Below, piece after piece: positions 51,720 to 61,059 of a stretch of 64,000 bases of DNA (its first letter is position 1; each line of letters starts with the position of its first letter). The notes under the pieces are model-generated. The model did not search any database and was not told the DNA's origin. It saw only the letters and a list, made by a program, of their open reading frames with translations. A program made the position numbers and the translations under genes. The DNA comes from Bradyrhizobium sp. 139 (GTDB taxonomy: Bacteria; Pseudomonadota; Alphaproteobacteria; Rhizobiales; Xanthobacteraceae): the NCBI RefSeq assembly GCF_023074175.1, contig NZ_JADPKS010000126.1, forward strand, positions 1 to 64,000. The letters are read 5' to 3'.

Positions 51720-52568
51720 TCAGTCAGCTCGCTCGCTGAGCAGCTTTTTGATCCGTTCGGCATCTTCAGGCGTCGCCGGGTTGTGGACGAGCATGCTGAG
51801 ATCAGCGCGGCCCTCGACATTGAAGCTCGAATATTCGAACGACATGGTGCCGTGAACGGGGTGCCGCAGCCGCTTGGTGCCGTCGCCATGATGGCGCACG
51901 TCGTTATCACCCCAAAGCGCCGCGAATTCGGGGCTGAGCCGACAGAGTTCGTCGACGAACTCCGCGACATGCGAGACCGCGCCGGCGCGCGCCGCATCCG
52001 CCCGGAAGGCCGCGACCACGAAGCGGGCCACGCTGTCCCAGTCGTATTGCGCGGCGCGCACGTGCGGTTCGCAGAAGAGCAGCCGCAGGATGTTGCGCCG
52101 TTCCGGCGCGAGCTTTGCGTAGTCGGTCAGCACGATTGTTGCCGCGCGATTCCATGCCACCACATCCCACGTCGCGGTCCTGATGATGGCCGGGCTGGTC
52201 TCGAGCGCGTCCAGCACGCGCTGCAGCCGTGGTGAGACATCCTCGCCGGTCCGGTAGCGCACCTCAGGCGGGCGGCCGAGCCCGATCAGAAACAGATGCT
52301 CGCGCTCGACATCGGTCAGCATCAAGGCGTGCGCGATGCGGTCGAGCACGTTGGCTGACGGCGCCCCGCCGCGGCCCTGTTCGAGCCACGTGTACCAGGT
52401 CGGGCTGATATTTGCGCGCTGCGCCACCTCCTCCCGGCGCAGTCCGGGCGTACGCCTGCGGCTGCCACTGAGGCCGAACGCTGCGGCATCGAGCCGGCTG
52501 CGGCGGTGCTTCAGAAAGGCCCCGAGCCGGTTTTCAGCGGCGGCTGTTTCGCTCATCCTGTTAGCCAT
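51720..52568 (-). CDS. XRE-family regulator with MmyB-like ligand domain
   Basis: A 282-residue regulator. Residues about 10-80 form an HTH_XRE domain ([49 protein letters not shown]), and the C-terminal 180 residues match the MmyB-like ligand-binding domain ([55 protein letters not shown]). This family commonly regulates an adjacent, divergently transcribed oxidoreductase. Here that neighbour is the epimerase-like SDR, 78 bases away, and a direct repeat between the two starts is the likely operator. The two start Met codons at positions 1 and 5 leave a small ambiguity. Confidence 0.9.
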   Translation of the reverse strand: MANRMSETAAAENRLGAFLKHRRSRLDAAAFGLSGSRRRTPGLRREEVAQRANISPTWYTWLEQGRGGAPSANVLDRIAHALMLTDVEREHLFLIGLGRPPEVRYRTGEDVSPRLQRVLDALETSPAIIRTATWDVVAWNRAATIVLTDYAKLAPERRNILRLLFCEPHVRAAQYDWDSVARFVVAAFRADAARAGAVSHVAEFVDELCRLSPEFAALWGDNDVRHHGDGTKRLRHPVHGTMSFEYSSFNVEGRADLSMLVHNPATPEDAERIKKLLSERAD

Positions 52569-52570
52569 TA

Positions 52571-52604
52571 TACCCTGATAATGTCACTACTTTACCCGGA
52601 TAAT
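52571..52604. promoter_or_regulatory. Direct-repeat operator between XRE regulator and SDR
   Basis: TACCCTGATAAT (52571-52582) and TACCCGGATAAT (52593-52604) are direct repeats whose starts are 22 bases apart, about two turns of DNA. The left copy lies two bases before the regulator's start codon. Both copies also end in GATAAT, so they could double as -10 boxes for the plus strand. Confidence 0.6.
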
Positions 52605-52646
52605 CCTAGCGCAGATCGTTGTCTCCACCAACTTTGGAGACTGCTC

Positions 52647-53525
52647 ATGCGTGTATTCGTCACTGGTGCCACCGGCTTCGTCGGCTCCGCCGTCGTTCGG
52701 GACCTGATCGCCGCCGGCCACCGCGTCACCGGCCTTGCCCGCTCCGATGCGGGAGCCGCAGCGCTCGCTGCGATGGGAGCCGACATCCATCGGGGGTCGC
52801 TGGAGGATCATGCGTCCTTGCGCAGCGGTGCGGCCGCCTCCGACGGCGTGCTGCACCTCGGCTTCAACCACGATTTCTCGAAATTCCTGGAGAATTGCGA
52901 GCTGGACCGCCGCGCAATCCTGGCATTAGGCGAGGAGCTCAAGGGCTCCGACCGCCCTCTCATCGTCACCTCCGGCGTCGCCCTGCTCGCGCCCGGACGC
53001 CTCGCGACCGAGGACGATTTATCGGCGCACCGCTTTCCGCGCGTGTCGGAATCGACCGCGCTGTCGCTGGCCGGCGTCCGCGCAACCGTGGTCCGGCTTC
53101 CGCCGTCCACGCATGGCGAAGGCGATCACGGCTTCGTGCCCATCCTCATCAATCTCGCGCGCGAAAAGGGCGTGGCGGCCTATATCGGCGACGGCAGCAA
53201 CCGCTGGCCGGCCGCGCACCGCTTCGATGCCGCGCGCGTCTACCGGCTCGCGCTGGAGCAAGGCGCCACCGCAAAGCACTATCACGCGATCGCGGAGGAA
53301 GGTGTGCCGTTCAAGGCGATTGCGGACGTGATCGGCCGACGGCTCGGCGTACCCGTCGTCTCGAAATCACCGGAGCAAGCGACCGAGCATTTTGGCTGGT
53401 TCGCGCAATTCGCAGGTGTCGACGTTCCGACCTCGAGCGCGAAGACGCGCGCTACTCTCGGCTGGACGCCGAAAGAAATAGGGCTGATCGAGGATCTCGA
53501 CCAGCCCTATTATTTCAAGACCTGA
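52647..53525 (+). CDS. NAD-dependent epimerase/dehydratase-like SDR
   Basis: An extended or atypical SDR, 292 residues, of the NmrA/epimerase-like kind. It opens [25 protein letters not shown] (nucleotide loop residues 7-13). The active-site region is not the classical Yxxx[11 protein letters not shown] and [21 protein letters not shown] occupy its place. The end ([20 protein letters not shown]) is typical of epimerase-like proteins. Substrate unknown. The ATG has GGAGA seven bases upstream. It is divergent from the XRE regulator, which probably controls it. Confidence 0.87.
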   Translation: MRVFVTGATGFVGSAVVRDLIAAGHRVTGLARSDAGAAALAAMGADIHRGSLEDHASLRSGAAASDGVLHLGFNHDFSKFLENCELDRRAILALGEELKGSDRPLIVTSGVALLAPGRLATEDDLSAHRFPRVSESTALSLAGVRATVVRLPPSTHGEGDHGFVPILINLAREKGVAAYIGDGSNRWPAAHRFDAARVYRLALEQGATAKHYHAIAEEGVPFKAIADVIGRRLGVPVVSKSPEQATEHFGWFAQFAGVDVPTSSAKTRATLGWTPKEIGLIEDLDQPYYFKT

Positions 53526-53558
53526 CGGCGCTCTGCGCCGCAGGGCCCAGCTTGCAGA

Positions 53559-54893
53559 TCAGTCCGTCGTGACCGCCGTTTCCATGTCCGTCGGATCGAT
53601 CTGCCTGGCGAGGTTGGCGTTGAGCTTGTCGCGGTCGAGCTCACCTTCCCACCAGGCGACGATCACGCAGGCAACGCCGTTGCCACAGAGATTGGTCAGC
53701 GCGCGGCACTCGCTCATGAATTTATCGATTCCGAGCACGATAGCCATGCCCGGCACGAGGCGCGGGTCGACCACCGCAAGCGTCGCCGCGAGCGTGATGA
53801 AGCCCGCGCCGGTGATGCCGGAGGCGCCCTTCGAGGTCAGCATCGCCACCACCAGAATGGTGAGCTGCTGGCCGAAGGAGAGATCGAAGCCGAGCGCCTG
53901 CGCGATGAACAGCGTCGCCAGCGTCATGTAGATGTTGGTGCCGTCGAGGTTGAACGAGTAGCCCGTGGGCACCACGAGCCCGACCACCGATTTGGAGCAG
54001 CCGAGGCGCTCGAGCTTCTCCATCAAGGAGGGCAGCGCGCTTTCCGAGGACGAGGTGCCGAGCACGATCAGCAGCTCGTCCTTGATGTAGGCGAGGAACT
54101 TGAAGATGGAGAACCCGGCGAAGCGCGCGATGATCCCGAGCACGACGAACACGAACAGCGCCGCGGTCAAATAGAACGTCGCGATCAGGCCGATCAGGTT
54201 GAGGATCGCTCCGGTGCCGAACTTGCCGATGGTGTAGGCCATCGCGCCGAAGGCGCCGATCGGCGCCGCGCGCATCACGATGGAGATGACTCCGAACACC
54301 GCATGCGCGGCGTCGTCGATGAAGCTGCGGATGGTGTGGCCGCGCTCGCCGAGCCCCATGATCGCGAAGCCGAACAGCACCGAGAACAGCAGCACCTGGA
54401 GGATCTCGCCCTGCGCGAAGGCGCCGACGACGGTGTCCGGAATGATGTGCAGGACGAAGTCGACCGACTTCTGGCCGGCGGCCTGCTTGGCGTAATTGGC
54501 AACGGCGGCCTCGTTTGCCGCGGCATTGCCGAAGCCTGCGCCTGGCTTCACCAGGTTGCCGATGATGAGCCCGATCACAAGGGCGAAAGTGGAGACGATC
54601 TCGAAATAGACCAGCGCCTTGACGCCGATGCGGCCGACCTTCTTGGCGTCCTGGATATGCGCGATGCCAGAGACCACGGTGCAGAAGATGATCGGCGCGA
54701 TCACCATCTTGATCAGCTTGATGAAGCCGTCCCCGAGCGCCTTGATCCATTCGTTGGTGGCGACCGTCGGCCAGAGCCAGCCGACGATGGCGCCGAGCAC
54801 GATGGCGATCAGCACCTGGACGTAGAGGACCTTGTACCACGGCTTGGCGGCGGTCGGCGCGACCGGCGCCCCCGCCATCGTTGTCGTCGTCAT
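53559..54893 (-). CDS. dctA: Dicarboxylate/amino acid:cation symporter (DctA family)
   Basis: A 444-residue secondary transporter of the DAACS family. It has the serine-rich hairpin [21 protein letters not shown], the TM7 motif [19 protein letters not shown] (usual NMDGT), and the second hairpin [14 protein letters not shown]. The family carries C4-dicarboxylates or glutamate with protons or sodium; DctA is essential for feeding bacteroids in rhizobia. Whether this is the main symbiotic DctA or a paralogue cannot be told, since dctBD are not adjacent. The ATG at 54893 has GGGGGA nine bases upstream. BioY follows it on the same strand. Confidence 0.9.
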   Translation of the reverse strand: MTTTTMAGAPVAPTAAKPWYKVLYVQVLIAIVLGAIVGWLWPTVATNEWIKALGDGFIKLIKMVIAPIIFCTVVSGIAHIQDAKKVGRIGVKALVYFEIVSTFALVIGLIIGNLVKPGAGFGNAAANEAAVANYAKQAAGQKSVDFVLHIIPDTVVGAFAQGEILQVLLFSVLFGFAIMGLGERGHTIRSFIDDAAHAVFGVISIVMRAAPIGAFGAMAYTIGKFGTGAILNLIGLIATFYLTAALFVFVVLGIIARFAGFSIFKFLAYIKDELLIVLGTSSSESALPSLMEKLERLGCSKSVVGLVVPTGYSFNLDGTNIYMTLATLFIAQALGFDLSFGQQLTILVVAMLTSKGASGITGAGFITLAATLAVVDPRLVPGMAIVLGIDKFMSECRALTNLCGNGVACVIVAWWEGELDRDKLNANLARQIDPTDMETAVTTD

Positions 54894-54976
54894 CGTTTCA
54901 TTCCCCCGCAAACGCAGAGCCAGCCAAGATCAACTTGGCCGGCTCTGTCAATTGGAACTGCTCGTTATTGCGCGCT

Positions 54977-55591
54977 TTACCGGCGACGATCGATGATCCG
55001 GCGGGCCGCCGGCATCAGCGTCGCGCCCAGTGCGTTCTTGACCAGCGAGGCCGCGATGAACGGCATCAGGCCGATCTGCCACGCCTTGGACATTCCGAGG
55101 CCGAGGCCGAAGGCCAGCCAGCCGAAACCGGCGGCCAGAATGACGACGTGGCCGACGGCCATCGCCGTAAACAGCAGCACCACACTGCGATCCCAGCCGC
55201 GCTCGGCGAGCCAGCCACTGACAAAGGCGCCGCCAACGAAGCCGAACAGATAGCCTGCGGTCGGGCCGACCAGCGGCGCAATTCCACCGACGGGGCCGGC
55301 GAATACCGGCAACCCCATCGCACCTTCGACGAGGTAAGCGACCATGGTTGCGCTGCCAAGGCGCCAGCCATAGGCGGCGCCGATCATCAGCACGACCAGC
55401 GTCTGCAAGGTCATGGGCACGTAAGGCAGCGGCAGGTTCACCTTGGCCGACAGCGCCATCAAGGCGGTGCCGAGCGCGACCAGCACGACGGCGCGCAAGG
55501 CGCCGACGCTTTCACCCGGCCGGGTCGGCCACATCAATGCGGCGAGAGGAGAATGCAGGTTGGTGGCGGACGGAAGGGAACGGTCAGACAA
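54977..55591 (-). CDS. bioY: Biotin transporter BioY
   Basis: A 204-residue integral membrane protein of the BioY family, the substrate-binding S component of ECF biotin importers. The characteristic regions are present: LPYVPMTLQTLVVLMIGAAYGWRLG near the start, and MGLPVFAGPVGGIAPLVGPTAGYLFGF. No bioM or bioN (ATPase and T component) is close; solitary BioY proteins transport biotin on their own or share a common energiser. A short inverted repeat lies 19-42 bases upstream and may be its operator. It lies between dctA and an aminotransferase on the same strand. Confidence 0.92.
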   Translation of the reverse strand: MSDRSLPSATNLHSPLAALMWPTRPGESVGALRAVVLVALGTALMALSAKVNLPLPYVPMTLQTLVVLMIGAAYGWRLGSATMVAYLVEGAMGLPVFAGPVGGIAPLVGPTAGYLFGFVGGAFVSGWLAERGWDRSVVLLFTAMAVGHVVILAAGFGWLAFGLGLGMSKAWQIGLMPFIAASLVKNALGATLMPAARRIIDRRR

Positions 55592-55609
55592 GTTGAACTC
55601 CGCAAGGCT

Positions 55610-55633
55610 GTTTTCGAAACGGCTGTCGAAAAC
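55610..55633. promoter_or_regulatory. Inverted repeat upstream of bioY
   Basis: GTTTTCGA (55610-55617) and TCGAAAAC (55626-55633) form a perfect 8-bp inverted repeat with an 8-base spacer, between the aminotransferase stop and the bioY start. It does not match the BioR site TTATCTATAA. Confidence 0.5.
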
Positions 55634-55639
55634 TGGCGG

Positions 55640-56827
55640 CTATTTAAGCCAGTGAGCGATCCGGTCAACTGCCTCCCGCATCTCATCTGCCGAGCGCGCG
55701 TAGGAGAGCCGTATGAACGAACGACCATGGATGGGATCGAAATCGAGGCCCGGCGTGGCCGCAACGTGCGCCTGCTCCAGCATCTGCTTGGCGAAGTCGA
55801 AACTGTCCGAGGTGAAGTCCGAGACGTCCGCATAGAGATAGAATGCGCCGTCGGCAGGCAGGAACTTGCTCAAGCCTGCCTTGGGCAGTCCCTCGATCAG
55901 GATGCGCCGGTTTTCCTGATAGCCGTGCTTGATCTCCTCCATCTCGGCCGCACCGTCGAAGGCGGCTTCGGCTGCGATCTGCGACAGCGCCGGTACCGAG
56001 ATCGAGAGGTTCTGCTGGAGCCGTTCGATCGGCCGCACCAGGATTTCCGGCACGACCATCCAGCCGACGCGCCAGCCCGTCATGCAAAAATACTTCGAGA
56101 ACGAGTTGATCACGAGTGCGTGCTCCGAGAGCGACGCCGCCGTCACCGCTGGAAACGCGTAGTCGAGCCCGTGATAGATCTCGTCGGAGATGAAGCGGAT
56201 GCCGGCGTCTTCCGCCGCCGCGATCAGGCCAGCGAGCGCCTCGCGGGACATCATCGTTCCTGTCGGATTGGCCGGGCTGCCGACCAGCACGCCCTTCAGC
56301 GGCGCCTTGCGATGGGCGGCCAGCAGCGCCCCGCCGGTCAGCGCATGGCGCGTCTCGTGCGTGGTCTCGATCAACACCGGCTCGCAGCCGAGCGCGGTGA
56401 GGATATGACGATATGGCGGATAACCCGGCACCGTCACGGCGACGCGGTCACCGGGCTCGAACATCGACAGGAAGGCCAGGATGAAGCCGCCGGAGGAGCC
56501 TGTCGTCACCACGATCCGCTCGGGGCTGACATCACAGCCATAGGCATCGCGATAATGGCGCGCGATGCGTCCGCGCAATGAGGGGATGCCGAGTGCGGAG
56601 GTATAATCGATCCGCCCCGCCTCGAGCGCCGCCTGCGCGGCCACAATCGCGGTCTTTGGGGCACCGGTTGCGGGCTGGCCGACCTCCATGTGGATGACAT
56701 GGCCGCCTGCCGCCTCGATCCGGGCCGCGGCGGCCATCACGTCCATCACCATGAATGCGGGAACATCACTGCGGCGGGAGGGCTCGAGCCACTGCCCCAA
56801 CCGGTTCCTCAATGTCGCATCGTGCAT
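55640..56827 (-). CDS. Pyridoxal-phosphate aminotransferase (class I/II)
   Basis: A 395-residue aspartate-aminotransferase-fold enzyme. The PLP lysine is Lys245 (INSFSKYFCMTGWRVGW), the cofactor loop is GSSGGFILAF, NPTG is at about 187-190 (SPANPTGTMMS), DEIYHGLDY and the terminal Arg (SFIRLSY) are conserved. It is close to aspartate/aromatic/alanine aminotransferases of alphaproteobacteria; amino-group donor and acceptor cannot be read from sequence. It is divergent from the M48 protease across a 195-base region that includes a perfect 16-bp tandem duplication. BioY follows downstream. Confidence 0.9.
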   Translation of the reverse strand: MHDATLRNRLGQWLEPSRRSDVPAFMVMDVMAAAARIEAAGGHVIHMEVGQPATGAPKTAIVAAQAALEAGRIDYTSALGIPSLRGRIARHYRDAYGCDVSPERIVVTTGSSGGFILAFLSMFEPGDRVAVTVPGYPPYRHILTALGCEPVLIETTHETRHALTGGALLAAHRKAPLKGVLVGSPANPTGTMMSREALAGLIAAAEDAGIRFISDEIYHGLDYAFPAVTAASLSEHALVINSFSKYFCMTGWRVGWMVVPEILVRPIERLQQNLSISVPALSQIAAEAAFDGAAEMEEIKHGYQENRRILIEGLPKAGLSKFLPADGAFYLYADVSDFTSDSFDFAKQMLEQAHVAATPGLDFDPIHGRSFIRLSYARSADEMREAVDRIAHWLK

Positions 56828-56905
56828 GAATTTCTGCTATTTCGCTGGCGGATCGGTCCGTCCGGTCCGGAAAACGGGGCGCTTGCGCCCCAGACTGGCC
56901 GCATT

Positions 56906-56937
56906 GTACGGCTCATAAGGGGTACGGCTCATAAGGG
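56906..56937. repeat. Perfect 16-bp tandem duplication in divergent promoter region
   Basis: GTACGGCTCATAAGGG is present twice, directly abutting (56906-56921 and 56922-56937), between the divergent aminotransferase and M48 protease starts. Confidence 0.88.
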
Positions 56938-57022
56938 CATATCGCGTATACGGCCCGCCGCCAATCGCCAAAAATCCAATCCCGAAACTGCTTGATCAAG
57001 ACCGTTTGACCCGGACCGCCTG

Positions 57023-58420
57023 ATGTTGCTCCAGATCGTATTGCGCAAGAAGGCCTCCGCCCTCACCGCCCTCGTCACGGCCGCGGCGATCGCGCTGTTG
57101 CCGATGCCGGCAGCGCAAGCGCAGAAGGGCCCGCCGGTGCTGCGCGACACCGAGACCGAGCAGCTCCTGCGCGAATATACGCGCCCGATCCTGCGCGCCG
57201 CCGGTCTGGAGAAGCAGAACATCCAGATGGTGATCGTCAACGAGGGCTCCTTCAACGCGTTCGTTGCGGACGGCCGCCGCATCTTCGTCAATTACGGCGC
57301 GATCCTCCAGTCGGAGACGCCGAACCAGATCATCGGCGTGCTCGCGCACGAGACCGGGCATCTGGCCGGCGGCCATCTGTCCAAGCTGCGCGAACAGCTC
57401 GCCAACGCCCAGACCCAGATGATCATCGCCATGCTGCTCGGCGCCGGCGCGATCGCCGTGGGCAGCACCCGCAGCAGCAGCGCCGGCAACAACGGGCTCG
57501 CCAATGCCGGCGCGGCCGCCATCGCCGGACCGCAGGAGATGATCCGCCGCACGCTATTGTCCTACCAGCGCCAACAGGAGGAGAACGCCGACCGGGCCGG
57601 GGTGAAATTCCTGACCGCGACCCAGCAATCGCCGAAGGGCATGTACGAGACCTTCAAGCGCTTCACCAGCGAGAGCCTGTTCGCGGCGCGCGGCGCCGAT
57701 CCCTATCTGCAGTCGCACCCGATGCCCGCCGAACGCGTCGCGGCGCTCCAGGAATTCGCCAGCTCCAGCCCCTATTGGGACAAGAAGGACGATCCCGCGC
57801 TCCAGCTCCGCCACGATATGGTGCGCGCCAAGATTTCCGCATTCATGGAGCGGCCGGAGACGGTCTACCGCCGCTACCCCCAGACGAACGACAGCATGCC
57901 GGCGCGCTACGCCCGCGCCATCAGCACCTATCTGCACGGCGATTTGCGCAGTGCGCTGGCCCAGATCGACGCGCTGATCCAGGTCCAGCCGAACAACCCG
58001 TATTTTTACGAGGTGCGAGGCCAGGCCCTGTTGGAGGGCGGCAAGCCGGCCGAGGCGATCCCTGCCCTGCGCAAGGCGGTGCAGCTTTCGAACAGCGCGC
58101 CCCTCATCGAGATGTTACTTGGGCAGGCTCTGGTTGGGTCCGATAATAAGGCCTACACGGACGATGCCGTTCGGATTCTCCGGGCCGCGGTGGCACGGGA
58201 ACCGGAGGCTGCGCTCGGCTACATGCAGCTCGCGATGGCCTATGGCCGGAAGGGAGACTATGCCGAGGCGGATCTGGCGTCGGCACAGGCCGCTTATCTG
58301 CGCGGCGACAACAAGACCGCCCGCGAGCTCGCCACGCGCGCGAAAACCCGTTTCGCCGTCGGCACGCCCGGATGGGTCAAGGCCGACGATATCGTGGCGG
58401 CCAAGCCGCCCCGCAACTAA
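57023..58420 (+). CDS. M48 family periplasmic metalloprotease with TPR (BepA-like)
   Basis: A 465-residue zinc metalloprotease like BepA/YfgC. A signal peptide (residues 1-33, ending AAQA) precedes the M48 domain. HETGH lies at 109-113 with Glu110 catalytic, and the third zinc ligand is in QQEENADRAG. The C-terminal half has TPR-like helices (NPYFYEVRGQALLEGGKPAEAIPALRKA). BepA degrades or assembles misfolded outer-membrane proteins, including LptD. It comes first in a run with the DsbA-like protein, another envelope oxidoreductase or chaperone, suggesting shared duties in envelope quality control. Confidence 0.91.
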   Translation: MLLQIVLRKKASALTALVTAAAIALLPMPAAQAQKGPPVLRDTETEQLLREYTRPILRAAGLEKQNIQMVIVNEGSFNAFVADGRRIFVNYGAILQSETPNQIIGVLAHETGHLAGGHLSKLREQLANAQTQMIIAMLLGAGAIAVGSTRSSSAGNNGLANAGAAAIAGPQEMIRRTLLSYQRQQEENADRAGVKFLTATQQSPKGMYETFKRFTSESLFAARGADPYLQSHPMPAERVAALQEFASSSPYWDKKDDPALQLRHDMVRAKISAFMERPETVYRRYPQTNDSMPARYARAISTYLHGDLRSALAQIDALIQVQPNNPYFYEVRGQALLEGGKPAEAIPALRKAVQLSNSAPLIEMLLGQALVGSDNKAYTDDAVRILRAAVAREPEAALGYMQLAMAYGRKGDYAEADLASAQAAYLRGDNKTARELATRAKTRFAVGTPGWVKADDIVAAKPPRN

Positions 58421-58518
58421 CGCGACCAAGACGACGCCCGACACCACGACGTCACGACACCGAGTTCAAGTCCGCCGGGACGTTTTCCGAAACCAGCTTT
58501 CGATAAGAGGATCTGCCT

Positions 58519-59286
58519 ATGCCTTCGCTGCGCCTGCTTGCTCCCGCGCTGTTTGCGCTCGCCCTGTTCGGCACAGCCGCGCCGGCGTCGGCCGACAGCT
58601 TCTCCGATGCCCAGCGCACCGATCTCGAGGCGATCATCAAGAACTATCTCGTCACCCATCCCGAGGTGCTCGAGGAAGCGATGACCGAGCTCACCAAGCG
58701 CCAGGCCGCGGCCGAAACGCAAAAGCACGAGGCGAGCATCGCGCAGAACTCCGCTGCGATCTTCAACTCGCCGCGCCAGGTCGTGCTCGGCAACAAGGAC
58801 GGCGACGTCACCTTCGTCGAGTTCTTCGACTACAATTGCGGCTACTGCAAGCGCGCAATGGGTGACATGCTCGACCTCATGAAGTCCGATCCGAAGCTGA
58901 AGGTCGTGCTGAAGGAGTTTCCGGTGCTGAGCCAGGGCTCGGTCGAAGCAGCGCAGGTCGCGGTCGCCGTGCGCATGCAGGATCCCTCCGGCAAGAAGTA
59001 TCTCGACTTCCATCAGAAGCTGCTCGGCGGCCGTGGCGCCGCCGACAAGGCGCGCGCGCTTCAAGCGGCCAAGGAAGCCGGCCTCGACACCGCTAGAATC
59101 GAGAAGGACATCGGCAGCGCCGAGGTGCGCGCCACCATCGAAGAGAACTTCAAGCTCGCCGAAGCGATGGGCATGAACGGCACGCCGAGCTACGTGATCG
59201 GCAAGCAGATCGTGATCGGCGCGGTCGGTGTCGAAGGCCTGAAGGAAAAGATCGGCATTGCCCGCTGCGGCAAGGCGACCTGCTGA
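58519..59286 (+). CDS. DsbA-family thiol:disulfide oxidoreductase
   Basis: A 255-residue exported thioredoxin-fold protein. A signal peptide covers about residues 1-25 (ASA|DSFSD). A helical N-terminal segment (DLEAIIKNYLVTHPEVLEEAM) is of the ScsC/Com1 kind, involved in oligomerisation. The active site is Cys107-Gly-Tyr-Cys110 in FFDYNCGYCKRA, and the cis-Pro loop is GTPSYVIG. A second cysteine pair ends the protein (Cys250 and Cys255, RCGKATC), which may form a structural disulfide. It forms or isomerises disulfides in the periplasm. It is 98 bases after the M48 protease and ends in its own terminator. Confidence 0.92.
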   Translation: MPSLRLLAPALFALALFGTAAPASADSFSDAQRTDLEAIIKNYLVTHPEVLEEAMTELTKRQAAAETQKHEASIAQNSAAIFNSPRQVVLGNKDGDVTFVEFFDYNCGYCKRAMGDMLDLMKSDPKLKVVLKEFPVLSQGSVEAAQVAVAVRMQDPSGKKYLDFHQKLLGGRGAADKARALQAAKEAGLDTARIEKDIGSAEVRATIEENFKLAEAMGMNGTPSYVIGKQIVIGAVGVEGLKEKIGIARCGKATC

Positions 59287-59316
59287 TCTCGCGTTTCACA
59301 ACTTGCGCATGCGACG

Positions 59317-59343
59317 AGGCCGGCTGAAAAGCCGGCCTTTTTG
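59317..59343 (+). terminator. Rho-independent terminator of the DsbA-like gene
   Basis: AGGCCGGCT-GAAA-AGCCGGCCT is a 9-bp perfect stem with a GAAA tetraloop, followed by a T run. Confidence 0.93.
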
Positions 59344-59455
59344 TTGACCGAAGCTCTGCTTCGTTAACCGAGGTCTGCGCGAATTCCGGCGCGAATTCGG
59401 CGCGCGCATTCATCTCGCGTTTAGGAAACAAATGCCGCGGAACCGCTGACGTTCC

Positions 59456-59480
59456 GGAACAACTCAAATCTCCTTTCGTT
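59456..59480 (+). promoter_or_regulatory. EcfG-type general-stress promoter of the DUF1236 gene
   Basis: GGAAC (59456-59460), exactly 16 bases, then CGTT (59477-59480) matches the alphaproteobacterial EcfG consensus GGAAC-N16/17-CGTT. A second GGAAC at 59439-59443 forms GGAAC/GTTCC symmetry with 59451-59455. Transcription from the first would start about 40 bases before the ATG. Confidence 0.65.
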
Positions 59481-59525
59481 GATGGCGCGGGCAATGACGC
59501 AGAGAAAACACCTGAGGAGAATTCG

Positions 59526-60326
59526 ATGTCTAACCGCTTTATGATCTCGGTTGCCGCACTCGCCCTTGTCGCGGGCACCGGTCTGGCGAACGCACAGGGC
59601 ACCATGAACCGCGACAGCGGTGGCGGCGCCGGTGGTGCGCAGATGCAGCATTCGCAGCCTTCTGGCGAGCGTAGTGGTTCCATGGGCAAGCAAGAGTCCA
59701 TGGACAAGCAAGACAGGCATGACAAGGGAACGGTCGGTCAGGCCGGCGGCATGAAGGATCAGCCGGGCGCTCACGACAAGTCAACTCAGTCCGACAAGAT
59801 GAACAAGGACCAGCCGGGAGCGACGCGTGAGAAGTCGACGCAGTCGGAGAAGTCGTCGACGGTCGGCCAGAGCCCGCGGAGCGACGAGAAGTCCAAGGGT
59901 AGCATGAGCAAGGAAACCGAGACCAAGGGCAGCAAGGACATGAAGGCCCAAGGTCAGGAAGACCGCAGCGGCATGAACGCGCCGGGCCACCAGGGTTCGC
60001 AAAGCCAGACCCAGACCCAGACCGGGACCGAGCGGTCGCAGACGACGACCGGCCAGGCTGGCGCGGCCGCCAAGCTCTCGACCGAGCAGCGCACGCAGAT
60101 CACCTCGGTGATCCGCGAGGAGAAGGTGGCGCCCGCGACCAATGTGAACTTCAACATTTCGGTCGGCACGCGCGTGCCGCGCGAGGGTATCGAGTTGCAC
60201 GCCCTGCCGTCGCGTGTCGTGACGATCTATCCGGAGTGGCGCACCTACAAGTACGTCCTCGTCAAGGACGAGATCGTGATCATCAATCCGGACACCTACG
60301 AGATCGTGGCGGTCCTGAACGTCTAA
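59526..60326 (+). CDS. DUF1236 domain protein, exported, low-complexity
   Basis: A 266-residue exported protein. A signal peptide (residues 1-23, ending ANA) is followed by a very hydrophilic, Lys/Ser/Gln/Met/Gly-rich region of about 160 residues. The C-terminal DUF1236 domain follows (LSTEQRTQITSVIREE ... FNISVGTRVPREGIELHALPSRVVTIYPEWRTYKYVLVKDEIVIINP). The function of DUF1236 is unknown; many rhizobial members are secreted, and some are stress induced. Its promoter matches the EcfG stress consensus, and GAGGAG sits six bases before the ATG. No functional neighbour is apparent. Confidence 0.88.
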   Translation: MSNRFMISVAALALVAGTGLANAQGTMNRDSGGGAGGAQMQHSQPSGERSGSMGKQESMDKQDRHDKGTVGQAGGMKDQPGAHDKSTQSDKMNKDQPGATREKSTQSEKSSTVGQSPRSDEKSKGSMSKETETKGSKDMKAQGQEDRSGMNAPGHQGSQSQTQTQTGTERSQTTTGQAGAAAKLSTEQRTQITSVIREEKVAPATNVNFNISVGTRVPREGIELHALPSRVVTIYPEWRTYKYVLVKDEIVIINPDTYEIVAVLNV

Positions 60327-60554
60327 GGCCAGATCACGGCAACCTCAGGGGGCGGGCAGCGATGCCCGCCCTTTGCCGTTCGGCCGCCAGCCACCCTTCG
60401 GACTGGTTAACAAGCAATTTCCGTAGTTTGCGCACAGGTTTTTGCAGGCCGGATGAGCTGCCTGAAGCCCCTTGGGAGGTCCTTCAAGGCTTCCCCTCAC
60501 GCCCTTTGTTACCTATAACCCCCGCCACGCCGAAGCACCTCTTGCGGGATTGGA

Positions 60555-61022
60555 ATGGCCGAACCAGCAACCGACACGATCCTCGTTCTCAACGGGCCGA
60601 ACCTCAACATGCTGGGGACGCGCGAGCCGGAGAAGTACGGCCACGCGACGCTGGCCGACGTCGAGGCGCTGTGCGGGCAGACGGCGGCGACGTACGGCCT
60701 CAAGGCCGACTGCCGGCAGTCCAACCGCGAGGGCGAACTGATCGACTTCATCCACGAAGCTCACGCCCGCAAGATGAAGGGCATCATCATCAATGCCGGC
60801 GGTTATTCGCACACCTCGATCGCGCTGCACGACGCGCTGCTCGCGGTCCAGATCCCGACGGTCGAAGTTCACGTGACCAACATCCACGCCCGCGAGAGTT
60901 TCCGTCACCACTCCTACACCGCGCGCGCGGCCTTCGCCTCGCTCTGCGGTTTCGGCGTCGAGGGCTACCGCCTCGCCATCCAGGGCCTTGCTGCCAAGCT
61001 CGGCATCAAGCCCAAAGCCTGA
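60555..61022 (+). CDS. aroQ: 3-Dehydroquinate dehydratase, type II
   Basis: A 155-residue dodecameric type II dehydroquinase, the third step of the shikimate pathway. Key parts: [18 protein letters not shown] (catalytic Tyr and Arg), [20 protein letters not shown], and [15 protein letters not shown] with the catalytic His and Arg. All active-site residues are recognisable. It is followed at 38 bases by accB and then accC, the alphaproteobacterial arrangement. The ATG is clear, and the protein has the family length. Confidence 0.96.
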   Translation: MAEPATDTILVLNGPNLNMLGTREPEKYGHATLADVEALCGQTAATYGLKADCRQSNREGELIDFIHEAHARKMKGIIINAGGYSHTSIALHDALLAVQIPTVEVHVTNIHARESFRHHSYTARAAFASLCGFGVEGYRLAIQGLAAKLGIKPKA

Positions 61023-61059
61023 CGCTCCCTCTTCACACAGAACATTCGGATCAAAGAAC

